Source of the DNA: Rhynochetos jubatus
Taxonomy: Eukaryota; Chordata; Aves; Eurypygiformes; Rhynochetidae
Assembly: GCA_027574665.1 (NCBI GenBank)
Contig: CM050648.1
Span: 45,541,700-45,605,699 of the forward strand
Length of the DNA stretch: 64,000 nucleotides
Direction of reading: 5' to 3'
The number at the start of each line of letters is the position of its first letter. Position 1 is the stretch's first letter. A program made the translations under genes and the position numbers. Shown here in pieces: positions 1 through 12,800 of the stretch. Below the pieces are notes generated by a model. That model had not been told where the DNA came from and did no database searches. It saw only the letters and a program-made list of their open reading frames with translations.

Positions 1-9
1 TTTACAAAG
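1..9 (+). CDS. PRKDC: PRKDC, possible end of the preceding exon
   Basis: The first nine bases read F-T-K and are followed by a strong GTATGT donor. The next exon starts in phase 0, so these codons would join in frame as [12 protein letters not shown]. This fits the human protein at this point as I remember it. Only nine bases are visible, so this is tentative. Confidence 0.5.
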
Positions 10-711
10 GTATGTTTTACTTCTTTTTTTTTTTTTTTTTAGGTTTGGGGAAGGTCTAATAAAATGTTGGTGTTGGCATGTACACTTTCCTTAATTTTGA
101 CTGAAACACTAATTGAAACCATTTGCTTTCTGGTTTTTGGTATCTTGGAGCACAAGTTTGTGCCAATTACATAGTTTGATTATTACTGAGAAACTTTTCT
201 TTATTCCCCAACACACTGTTCCTTTGAAGTTAATGTATAAAAATTGAAGTTGGAATGTCATCTATATATATCTGGAGGAGTCTGAAGTTCTCTCAAAAGC
301 AGAAATCTTTTCTAACTTTGAAGTATAAAAGCTGTATAAAATTACAGCGTGTATTACATTGTAAGAGAGAGGTATTCAGCCACTGTAATGCTCCTCTTAA
401 ATGAGGTGCCTTACTTCAGGAGAAAGAAACACATCTTCTAATCACTGAAACAATCCTTCAGCAAGGGATCTTCTTTTGTCTATTTGCAGCCTACCCTCTG
501 ATTTAGAGTATAGTTACATGCAATAATTTTGTTGTCAGTGGAAGCTGTAGTTCTTCACTCCCATGGTTTTGCTGATGCAGCTGTTAAAAGGCAGCAGGAC
601 AAACAAGATGCTGAAATGATCCATATTTAGTAATAGTTATTAAAAACTGAATGCCAAAAGCAAGACTTCTGTAGGGTCACCATCCCCATGTTTCTGCTTA
701 TTTGTTTCCAG

Positions 712-890
712 TCCAGTGAATATACTTTTGATACACAAGTCACCAAGAAAATGGGGTATTACAAGCTGCTAGAAGTGATGTATATGCGTCTTCCAAAAGA
801 GGATGTTTACTCCAAGGAGTCTAAAATTAACCAAGCTTACCGTGGCTCCATGAGTGTAGAAGGAAATGAACTTACCAAGACACTAATAAA
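712..890 (+). CDS. PRKDC: PRKDC exon 1 of window
   Basis: 179 nt, phase 0 in, two bases left over. Reads [20 protein letters not shown] to NELTKTLIK. Acceptor TTTGTTTCCAG and donor GTAAGA. Part of the NUC194/M-HEAT region. Confidence 0.92.
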
Positions 891-3800
891 GTAAGACTTA
901 CTTCTTTTATTTCCTTTTAATTTCTAATTAGGTTTTGGGCAGATACACTTTCAAGTATGCCATATAAATCAGATGATTTGATCAAGGGTAAATGTAATCT
1001 GATATCTAGCTTTTGATTTTAAATGGAATACACAGTATTGAATTTGCATTGCTAGAATGATCTCTAGCGTAGAATACAATCTTATGTCAGGATAACTTTT
1101 GCCTTCTCTTTTTGCCATTTTTTTTCCTTATTTGTTAAACTTGTGCTTTTATTTTTGCTTTTCAATATGACTGTTGGTCTTTAATTTGTGTTTTCACAGT
1201 TGCAGTTTCAGCATACTTAAACTCTTAGAATCATACAATTGTTTTGGTTGGATAAGACCTTTAAGGTCATCAAGTGCAGCTGTCAACCTGACACTACCAA
1301 GTCCACCCTAAACGATGTCCCTGAGCCCTATTTCAGCTCATGTCTTAAATACCTCCAGGCATGGTACCCTTCCCTGGGCAGCCTTTTCCAACACCTGACC
1401 ACCCTTTTGGTGAAGAAGTTTTTCCTGATTACAGGATGGTTTGGGTTGGAAGGGACCTTAAAGACCATCCAGTTCCAACCCCCCTGCCATGGGCAGGGAC
1501 ACCTTCCACTAGACCAGGTTGCTCAGAGCCTCATCCAGCCTGGCCTTGAACACTGCCAGGGATGGGGCACCCACAGCTTCTCTGGGCAACCTGTGCCAGT
1601 GCCTCACCACCCTCTCCGGGAAGAACTTCTTCCTGATATCTATATCCAATCTGAACCTCCCAAAGTGCAACTTGAGGCCGTTTCCTCTTGTCCTGTTTAT
1701 GTGGAGTATGGTTCTGTGGTGTAAGATAGGTATTTATATGATTGATGACAACAGGGGATGGATTTTCATTTACATTTCATAATACAGCAGCACACCCAGT
1801 AGGTATAATTTGGTTTAATCACCACTGCAGAGGGGGGCAAAAGATTAATACTGAATGAATAAATATATGCTAATTAATAGTATTTCATTTGTTTAATACT
1901 CTGAAAAAAATATAAGATGCCTGAATTGCTGCTCATTTTTTTGTTGTGTTTTAATTTTATTTTACAATACTTCCCAGTTTCTTGGGAAGGGGCCATGGGA
2001 GAGACATATGCGTGCGTTGAAACTTACCTCTATCTTATCTGAAAATGGCCTGTCATCGTATTCCTGTGATTAAAGGGCTGCTGTGTAAGTGCTTGGGAAA
2101 GTTGGTTTTGTCGTTGCTGAATGGTTCCATTTTAGCACAATATACCTGTGGAGAAGTTGAACAAGGCTGAGGTGGCTTAATGCTGACGCTGCTACAGTAA
2201 TAAAATTCTCTTGAAATTCTGTTGGTTCAGTGGTCTCCGACTGGGGCCTTTCCTTTGCTTCTTAAAACCAGACTTCTGATGGTGTTTTCTTGCCTGTTTA
2301 TATTTTAAGGTCATGCTATGATGCATTTACAGAAAACATGGCAGGAGAGAGTCAGCTGTTGGAGAAGAGGAGACAGTATCACTGTGCGGCATATAATTGT
2401 GCTATTGCTGTTATCAGTTGTGTCTTCACTGAAAGTAAATTTTATCAAGGCTTTCTTTTTACGGAAAAAGCAGAAAAGGTGAGAAGCTGTTGTTGCTTCC
2501 AGCACATGAGACACTTTTCCCTGATTGCAATAAATCAAAAATCAGACCTGAATGATGTGCACAAACCACCTAGTGAGGCAATAGGAGGACTTGTAGCTGA
2601 CTTTCTTGCATCCTTCATGCAGTTTGAAGAGCTGATGAAGGTTTTGCCATCTGTTTGGGAATGAGTGAAGTAGTGATATACATTTACCCTGTTTTCCTTC
2701 CACTCTGTCAGTTTTCTAAACTATGAGGAGAAGCCCTATTGTTGAAGTTCTCCAGGGCTTAGAATATAACTGAATGAGAGGCACCCTCTTTACCGCGCAC
2801 ATTGTGCTGAGAATTCTTGATTAGTTGCATAACAAAATTTTCTTAAAAGTATTTATCTAGGAGACAAATCATGCCATATTTTCTATAATGTATTTTGATC
2901 TGTTGTTTTATGAGAAGAATTAAAATACATTCAGAGCAATTGTTATTGTGCGCAGCATTATGATTTCGATATTTCCAAACATGCTTTGGTTTGCAGAACT
3001 TGCTGATTTTTGAAAATCTGATAGACCTGAAGCGTCACTATGCATTTCCTGTAGAAATTGAGGTGAGTGGAATTTCTGGGCTTCAGTGTTCCGAAGTAAA
3101 AAAAATTGGTATGGCTTTAACAGTGTAGTCACTGTAGGCCCGGTCAGTTCCAACATACAGAAAAAGAGGATTCTGTAGTGAATATAAAATGGAGTACTCC
3201 TCTATTGTTTTAAAATGCATTTTTCTGAGAGAAATCCAGACTTAGAACACACTTGTAGTGCATGTAACGTTAATATACTTTTTAACACTCTGGTAATGAG
3301 CAGCCGTAGGAATAAGTAATTTAGCTGTTGTTCTGTAGCGTTAGTTATAATAATTTGCAACATGGGATTTCCATTTATGTGAAGCGGTTTTGACAATTTT
3401 TTAGCAGTTCTGTAAATAAATAATTGTATGTAAACTGTAGATTAAAAAAATTAATTGTTTTTCAAACTTATTTCTTGCTGTTTAGGTGCCTCTGGAAAGG
3501 AAGAAGCGGTACATTGCTATTAGAAAGGAGGCCAGGGATGCTGGGAATAGTGATCAGGGTATGAGAGTCATTTATGACTGAGTAAATTGCCTTCTTACCT
3601 TTCATACAGTATTCATTGATGTGTGGCTAATTGGCCTCTGCAGTAGCAGGAACAAATAAAAGCGTTCAATGTACTTAATCTGACAACCAATTCCCTCCCA
3701 CCCTTAAGTTTTTGTGGGCAGTAAAGGTTTGTTTCTTGTAATTAACTTGATTAATGGTCTATTCTTTTTCCTATTTAGATGAACCCAAGTATTTAGCTTC

Positions 3801-6800
3801 TGCATCATACATGATGGATAGCAGTTTGAGTGAGGAAATGAGTCAGTTTGATTTTTCTACTGGAGTCCAAGGGTTTTCTTATAGCTCCCAAGATGTTACA
3901 GCTAGCAGTGCTCATTTCAGGAGGAAGGTAATTTAGTGACTTATGTGCTGTGAGAAAGAAAATTTTTATGCTTTCTAGCACTTACATACGTTGTTTGGGG
4001 TTGAGAAAGAGAAATTTTTAGTCTTCTATGTTTGTTCTACTTGACTGAAAATGGGTTCCTCCAGAAGATGAGGGAGGGGACTTGAGCTGTGTTTGGTCAT
4101 TTTTCTTCTTCCCTGTCTCCACTGTGTCTACAGCTGGAGAAAAGCAGTGCCCTACCTTGGGTTTCTAAAACTGAGTAATGTGACTGAAGTCCAGCCTGAG
4201 TTGTAAAAAGGTGGCTTGTGGCTTTGTGTGCACTCAGGAGTACTGTTGATGGTTGTGTTTTGCTGTTAGGCACCTGGTTTCCTCATCTCCCTCTTTTTTT
4301 GGTCTTTGAAAGCACTTGACCAAGCTGGTTGTGTATCAAGTGCATGGAATAAATGATCAGACACTTCATTATTTCTGTACCACTGTTGTGGCACCTTGTA
4401 TTTAACTGTTGCTCTTGGAAGAACAGCATTTAGTATCTTCCAAGACTTGAAGTTGTGTTCCTTCTGCAGTCAAGAGATGTCTCATCAACTGTAATACTGT
4501 TAGGATAGGTATTTTCTATAAAACAGAAAGAGAGGTTGTAAAGATATCATAGACACTGAAGACAAAATCTGTCAAAACAACTGTTAACAAAACAGTTAAA
4601 CTATTTCCATGTTTTAGAGCAAGGAAGTGTTTAGCTGCCGTGAAGCTAACCAGAAATTTGCTTTCTATCCGCTTTGTGTTGTAATTTCTAAGAACAATTT
4701 TCTTTTGTGACTTATTTCTGTGTAGCAAAAGAGAGCTGTTGTGGTTTTTAGTCAGCATGAAACAACACATCCATAAAAATAGGGTTTTCCCCCTGTGGAA
4801 GGTGTTAGCACATTCTTTCAGCTATGAAATGAAGTAATTTCTGTGAGATTCAGCTAACTCTTCCTGCTTCCAGCAGTTGCCATACCTGTCCTGGCAGGTA
4901 GTAAGGTCAGAGTAACATGGGGTTGACATCTGCTGGCACAGAAAGTAAAAGATGTGTAGGGCTGGTACATGGATTTGGGAAGTGTCTGAACCACATGTTA
5001 AGCGTGTAGACAGATCTCTAAACCCAGATAAGATCAGAATGACTCATGGCATTATCATGATTTAAATGAAAAGAGTGTTGTTATTAAACATAGTAACACA
5101 CTTTTTTTCCCCCCAGGAGTCCACAGAATACATGGTCGTAAATGAAATGGAACTGGAAATGGATGAACTCAACCAACATGAATGTATGGCTTCTATGACC
5201 ACTCTGATTAAACATATGCAGAGGAACCAGATCACACCCAAAGTGGAGGAGGCCAGTATTAACCAACAAGTTGGCATTTTTTTCACTAATTATACCAAGA
5301 AAAGGGATTCAGTGCCTTTGTTTATTAGTTTTCATGGCTATATTGTAATGAGACCTGTGCGGCTCAAGCTGGGTAAGCCTGTTTGATCCAAGAAATGAAT
5401 TGATTTTTGCTCATCTCTTAAATTTCAGGGGACAGTTCCAGTAGATCTTCCTCTTTGGATGAAATTTCTGCATGGCAAACTAGGAAACCCATCAGTACCA
5501 CTGAATATTCGCCTCTTCATAGCAAAACTTATCGTTAATACTGAGGATGTGAGTAACTTTTTTGTCATATTTTTTCTGTTAACATAACAGGTTGTGTTAT
5601 AATATCAACTGTGTAACTCCTGAGGGGTAAAATATTTAATCAATTGAGACTTCTGGGGCATTCAAATTGAGTACTTTGCCATGATAAAAGAGAGAGCATT
5701 CATAACCCCAAATTCCAGATAGTGCCAGTATTTGAGTGTAATCTAAATACTTTTTCTCCCAAACTCTACTGCTGTAAGTAGAGGGTGTCCACAATATGCG
5801 TCTTCTGTAAACTATAAGTAATTTATTCCCTGATACTGGGAGAGGTATGGCTGATTATGTTTGCCATCTTTGAAGGAGCAAATATAATGCTTTTTTAATG
5901 GTCACAGATGAGTCTCACAGAAACCCCTAGAGCTTAGTGGTGTTCTCGTTGCAGAAAGATATTAGGATAGGGTAATGTGTCCTTGCCTGAGAAGAAACGT
6001 TTCCTAAATTTTATTTGTGGGTAAAACACTTGTCCTATTTCATATAGGGATTTTAAAGTACAGTGTTTCTGTCTGAAATATTCCAAATCCAAAATAGAAA
6101 AAGGGTGAGTTTCAGAATTAATTCAAGAAGCTTTAACACCCACTTAATGCTACTTTCTTAGTAAAGCTGTCTGAAGTGCAGGGCTAGTTGAATGACATAC
6201 CCTTTCAGATCCTTTAGGGACAGTTTTTCTGTGTGAGAGCTGTATGATGTGGGGCCTAGTGGAATAATTACCTTTATGTGAATACTTGATTAAAGGCTTC
6301 TAAGCAAAAGTGAAAAATGTAGTTATGGATACTTTCTATTTTAACGTTATTTTAAAATTTTTATGGTTGTTGCTTCCGAGGTTAAGCAACGTGATAAAAG
6401 GTTGATCTAGCTATCTTACCTGTAATGATTATTGAACAACAGGCTATTGAATTATTGGATAATTTGTACTCGTTCGCTGATTCTCCGGTTTTCCATAGGT
6501 TTTCCGACCTTACGCAAAGCAGTGGCTTGGTCCTTTGCTGCAGCTTGTTGTTTCTGGGAATAACGGAGGTGACGGGATTCATTACATGGTAGTGGAAATA
6601 GTAGTTACTGTCCTTTCCTGGACAAGTGTAACTACTCCCAAAGTAAGGAAACGTGAAATTCTTTTTTATTATTATTGTGACTATTTGGTGAGGAATGAGT
6701 GAGTTTGTTATTATGCACTTACAATCATTTTCTACATCAGTCTACTGTTTCTTTTAGATACTAACCTCAAAAATAGCTTATTTGCTTGCTTGCTTTCATA

Positions 6801-9800
6801 AAACAATGTGTGTCTTCATGCTGGAGTCACTATGCTGGTTTTTGCTCATACTCATTATAGGGGAATATTAAGGATGAGATTTTAGCTAACAGATTGCTTG
6901 AATTCTTGATGAAGAATGCCTTTCACCAAAAAAGAGCTGTGTTCAGACACAATCTGGAAATCATAAAGACAGTTATAGAGTGTTGGAAGAACTGTCTCTC
7001 CATACCTTACAGGTAAGCATTTAGACAATTGCTTTCTCTTATCAATATTTCAAGAATATAATTGAACATTATCAAAGGAGATGAAAATGTAAATTCAGCT
7101 GCAATAGTAAACTTTTTGTCCCTAGAGTTGACAGTAGAAGTTCAGAACTGAACTCTCAAAAGCTTGCAACTTATTTGCAAAACAACAAGGAGAAAGACAG
7201 GGATAACATGTAGAGGATTACAAGAGCAACCACAAAAGCAGTGTCTGCAAAGAATTAGGTTTTATTTGAAAATTAGGCATTATCACTGAATATTGGTGCA
7301 CCCTTACTAAGAATTCTGTGATCTGCTGTGCTCCTGAGCTTGTTGCAGTGAACTTGTGTGGGTTTACCATCTCTTTTTAGATTTTCTTTCTTTTTTGCAA
7401 AGACTTCTTCACTGAAGCTAAGTATTTCTTTCGGAATATGTGCTTTTTGCTGATTTTGGTGGGAGTGTATGTGTGTATCTGTATGTGCACAGAGAATGAG
7501 TGACTTACATTATGTATATTTTGGGTTTCTTGTACGTATCACTACTTTTATGTTTTTATCCAACAGTTTAATATTTGAAAAGTTTTCTAGTGGAGACCCT
7601 GATACAAAGGACAACTCAGTGGGAATTCAGCTGCTGGGAATTGTTCTTGCTAACAATTTACCTCCCTTTGACCCAAAGTGTGAAATAGATCGTGTCAGGT
7701 GAGAAATGCAGCTTTTTTGGAGAACGATTTTGATAGACGTGCTCTCTTTGTCTTAAGCTTTTAACTTGTCAGCATGAATTATGGGACCTGGATTGCTTGT
7801 TTATTGGAGTTGTTAGTCCCATCATCCCTTTACTATCGTCTGTCAGATGTAATGCTTTTCTAGCGGCACAATGCAGACCACATTTGTTTTGGAAAATATC
7901 TAGAAGAATGTAAGCTTTTTTACAGTGGGCCCAAGGGTTGCAGTTGCATGGATATTAACAGAGTCAGGAATTGACAAAACAGGGATTTGAGACACTGCAG
8001 GTGAAAATCCATGTTGTGCTGCATTCAGCTCTTCTGAAAGCAGTCACTCTTCCCCAGGGCAGCTCAGGTGAGTGTTTTGTTTCAATTTAAAATTGGATAC
8101 TGGAGTAGTGGCTTACAGCAGGTCTACCTTTTGTGTTAGGTATTTTCAGGCTTTGACCAGCAACATGGGCTTATTAAAGTATAAAGAAGTTTATGCAGCT
8201 GCAGCAGAAGTGTTGGGACTTGCTCTTCAATACATTGCTGAGAGAGAAAATGTAAGTGAACTGTATTGTGTGTTTGATCATTCCTGACTTAACTCTATGT
8301 ACATCTTCGATATGACTGCTCAATTCAGCTCCAAAAATTAATGCGTTTAAAAGTCAACAGTCTGTCCAACAGATAGAGTTAAAGGTTTAAGCTGTTAACT
8401 CTCAGAAAAGAATTTGAGAGCAGACGATTGCAGAGTTTTTTTGCCTTGCTGTTTTGGAGCTGGCAGGGAATGGTCTCTTTCTGAGGCTTTGTTCAGCTTT
8501 GCCAACCAGCAGCACTGGCACGTAAACTGGTACATAGAAAGTTTTGTTGTGGTTTTCTTTTTTAAAGAAAAAAAAAGTTACACGTTGGGAGGTTTGGGGC
8601 TACCATTAGAATATCTGTATCTGAGGATATTTAATAACTTGTAACTTTTGATGTAAAATTTACAGGTATTTAATTTTGAATCCAGTTACTTTCTAGGCAG
8701 TGAATAAGGCGAATGAAGAACTGTTACTCACCAAATCCTACAGTACTAAAACTAGGGGATAGTGCTTGATGATCACAGAAATCAGTTTGAGAGACATGCT
8801 AGAAGTACTTTCTTACACAACAGTTAGTGAACTTCTGGGATCTGTTGCCAGAAGAGGTTCTAGGGCTGAGAAGCATCAGAAGGTTCAAAGGCAAATAGGG
8901 CAAATTCATGCACAAAAAATATAATCCACGGACAGGTTCTAAAAACAATAGACAACAAGGTACACCCTAAGATCCCTAATCTAATGACAGATGCATGTTG
9001 AGTTATATGGGAGAAAAGGACAAAATGCAGCCACGCTCATGTGCTCCCCCTAAATATCATTCTGCAGCAGCTATTAGAGACAAAAATACCAAGATAGTGG
9101 CTGGGTGGATTATTAGTCTGACGTTGTATGTTATTCTTACTGCTCTGTCTACTATTCTTAACTTCTTTCCATCTTAATTGCATTCAGTTTTTCTTTCACA
9201 GAGCATATTTCATAAATGGAATTCCTGCAGTCATGTTTCACAGTCTTCCAAGTTTCGCTACAAGCAGTATTTTGAATAAATGAGCAAAGATGGTGCAAAT
9301 ATTTTATCCTATACAAAGCTTATTTCTTTGACATTAAGTGAAGGTCACTGATTATTTGTCACCTTTTCACTAGAAGTGTCTATTTTTTTACATGTGTTAA
9401 TTGTAAGTCTCACACACAGAATGAGAAGCTACTTATTATTTATATGAGCATACTAAGCAACTTTTATTTCAAAATTAAGGCGTTGGTTTCAAACCAATCA
9501 AAGGAAGCTCACAAACGTGTTGTTTAAGCAGGGAATCCCATGTTTCAGGCAGGCATAGTTGTACAGCAGCCATGAAGCACCATAAATGTCAAGATGAGAT
9601 GGGTAGGTCCTACCTAGCAAAATGCACTAGAGCCAAACAGTACAGCAGCAGAACTATGTGTCATTAAGGTGTTTATGAGTGGCTATGCTTGACTTACTGT
9701 CTTTCTCATTTTCAGGTACTTGAAGATCCAGTTTATGATTGTGTCATAAGACAATTAAAACATCATCAGAACACCCAACAGGATAAGTTTATTCAGTGCT

Positions 9801-12800
9801 TGAATAAAGTTGTAAAGAATTTTCCTCCTCTTGCTGACAGGTATGTCATGATTTGCATGGTATGTTCATTGCAGATCTAGACCAATAATAGAAAATAACG
9901 TGCTTTTCTTTGTGGGATTCTGCTTATGTTAAGGTTTATGAATGCCGTATTCTTTTTGATACCAAAACTTCACGGTGTGATGAAAACCTACTGTCTGGAA
10001 GTAATAATGTGCTGGGCAGAAGAAATACCTGATCTCCACTTGCAGTTGAAGAGTAAAGACTTCATCCAGATCATGAATCACAGGTGAGTGGCCATGTGAT
10101 TACAAATGTGGCTGCATGGTCTAAACTTCTTGATAACATTTTCTGTGCTGGCCACAATATTTTTATGTTCAGAAGCATTTATAATTCATGTTCACTTTTT
10201 GGCCAATGCTCCCCTAATTTGAGCTAATGGAATCTAGAAGTTAAGTATTAAGATGGTTAGCTGACCATGAAGAATAAACAAAAAAACCTAAACAGTGGTA
10301 AGGTGAAATACCACTTGGTTGTGAATTTCTGTAGTATGTATTAGTTTAGTATGTTCTTACTCTTAGATTCAACTCAAAAGGATTTACCTAAAGCCCTTTA
10401 TGCAAAACCAAGTATTATAGCTAAAACCTAACTGCTCTTCTGACTCTGTCTATAGCAGTGAAAAGGAAAGCAATGTAACTGTACTTTTTCCCCCTCTCTT
10501 TAGGGATGATGAAAGGCAGAGGATTTGTTTGGATATAGTGTACAAGATGCTGTCTAAACTGAAACCAGTAGAACTTAAAGAACTTCTTCCTGGAGTGACA
10601 GGGTTCATTTCTCACCCTTCTGTAATATGTCGACAGCACATGTATGATATTCTGATGTGGATTTACGATAATTACAGGTGTGTATTCACTGCAGATGTTG
10701 CCTTTCAGTGTTTTGTCACAGGCAGAGTGAAAGTGCTTGTACCATTGTCTTCCAACTTCCTGTCCCTGGGTGTGGGATTTTCTCATTTCTCAGAAGAATA
10801 GGGCCTGTAGTTTGCCTAAAGAGCTCTGGCCTTTGGTGGCAATTTTATCACTTCCACTAAGGGACAAAGACTTAGACCTGAACTTCAGCTCAGAACTAGG
10901 ATGTTGCATCACCACGGCGTGATGGCATAAGACATCTTAGCTCTGATGCTCCCACTTTTTTTTTGTTGTCAGAATTTGTAACTAGTTCGAATCATACGCT
11001 AGAGAAGTTTGCTTGTAGGTGGAAAGTGTATTACGGCCCTTCAACATGATCTGGATCCCTTCTCTCTGGGAGTACAAAGGTGTTCTTTCTGTTTGACCCC
11101 TTAGAGTAGGGAACAGGCAAGTTCTCAGTTTGACAAGTGGGTTGCGGTTGAATCATCTAACTTGGTTGGGTTCTATTACATGTTTTTCCCCAAAATAACT
11201 ATTTGAATGGATAATTGTTATGAAGAAAAAGTACAGGCGGTTTTTACTCCAGTGTCACTTGGGAAATGCTAATTCTTTGCCTTTTTCTCAGTTTTAACCT
11301 TGCAAACTCGGAATTACTTCTGTTTGGCCTTTATAATAAATACCTAACATGGATCATTTAGCTTTCTGATTTTTAATTTTCTAAGTAGTGGAGAGACAAG
11401 ACATCTTTGGCAATGAAGACCTCATATTATAAAAAAAAAATGCAGTGCTGTCCTCCCAAGTTGAGATTTTTATGAGGAGGCCATGTTCCTCCTTTTGTCC
11501 CACCACCCTCTTTTTTTACTATGGATTGTTTGAAAGAAGTCATTAAAAGACATTTTTCTCCTAACATCAGTGATCCAGAAAGCCAAGCAGATGGTGATTC
11601 TCAGGAAGTATTCAAACTGGCAAAAGAAATCCTGCTTCAGGGACTGATTGATGAGAATGCTGAACTGCAGTGAGTAAAACCAAGTGATGATGGTCTGAAG
11701 TAACAAATTCCCTAAATTGCTGTGTTTATCATAGAAGAGTTGATCCTTAGAGGTTTTTAAAGTATTTTAATATCTAACAGTGAGGTAACTCTTTCATTTT
11801 CTTCCATTAACTTAATTTACAAAATTGTGTTACACCACATTTAAGTGAAGCACAGAGCTTTTGAATAAACTTCTGAGCCATGGAGAAGATGTTTTGGTAT
11901 GTTAGACCTGATTCTGCGTTCATGTCCTGGAGTTTTTTAACAAGGCAGCCTTCACTGTACATAGACACACAAAACCAGATTCAGTGTTGGATTTTTTTAG
12001 TTTTTTGGTGAAGCAGAAGATAGAATAGGAGAACTATGTGCTTCTCCACCCCTAGCACTTCTCAAGAGGAAAACAACCAACAGAAATAATTTTATAGCAT
12101 CAAAGAATGTTTTGGGTTGGAAGGGACCTTAAAGACCATCCAGTTCCAACCCCCCTGCCATGGGCAGGGACACCCTCCACTAGACCAGGTTGCTCAAAGT
12201 CTCATCCAGCCTGGCCTTGAACACTGCCAGGGATGGGGCACCCACAGCTTCTCTGAGCAACCTGTTCCAGTGCCTCACCACCCTCTCCAGGAAGAATTTC
12301 TTCCTGATATGTAACCTGTATCTCCCCACTTTCAATTTAAACCCATTACCCCTTGTCCTGTCACTACAGGCCCTTGTAAAAAGTTACCCCCTCCCAGCTT
12401 CCTTGTAGGCCCCTTCAGGTACTGGAAGGGGCTATAAGGTCTCCCCGGAGCCTTCTCTTCCCCAGGCTGAACAAGCCCAACTCTCTCAGCCTGTCCCCAC
12501 AGCAGAGGTGCTCCAGCCCTCTGAGAGAAAACCTTTTTTTCAGAGGAAACGTTTAATACCAGTCAGATGGCACAGAGCATGGTAGATGAATGAGGAATTT
12601 GGTATAATTCAGTGAAAGATCCATGGCTTGAAAGGGTTAGTTGAAAGTGTTGTAATCTTACTGTGTTTTTTTTTTTTTAATTGACTTTTTTGATAGTGTT
12701 GTGTTTTTGGTTTGCAAGTAACCAAGAACTTTATTCCTTGCCTTTACAGATTAATTGTTAGGAATTTTTGGAGTGACGAGACAAGGTTACCTGCAAATAT

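Noticed and set aside
2479-2664. Read-through of PRKDC exon 2 into the following sequence
   Set aside because: Strong GTGAGA donor at 2479; the continuation has no family resemblance and the next exon fits directly.
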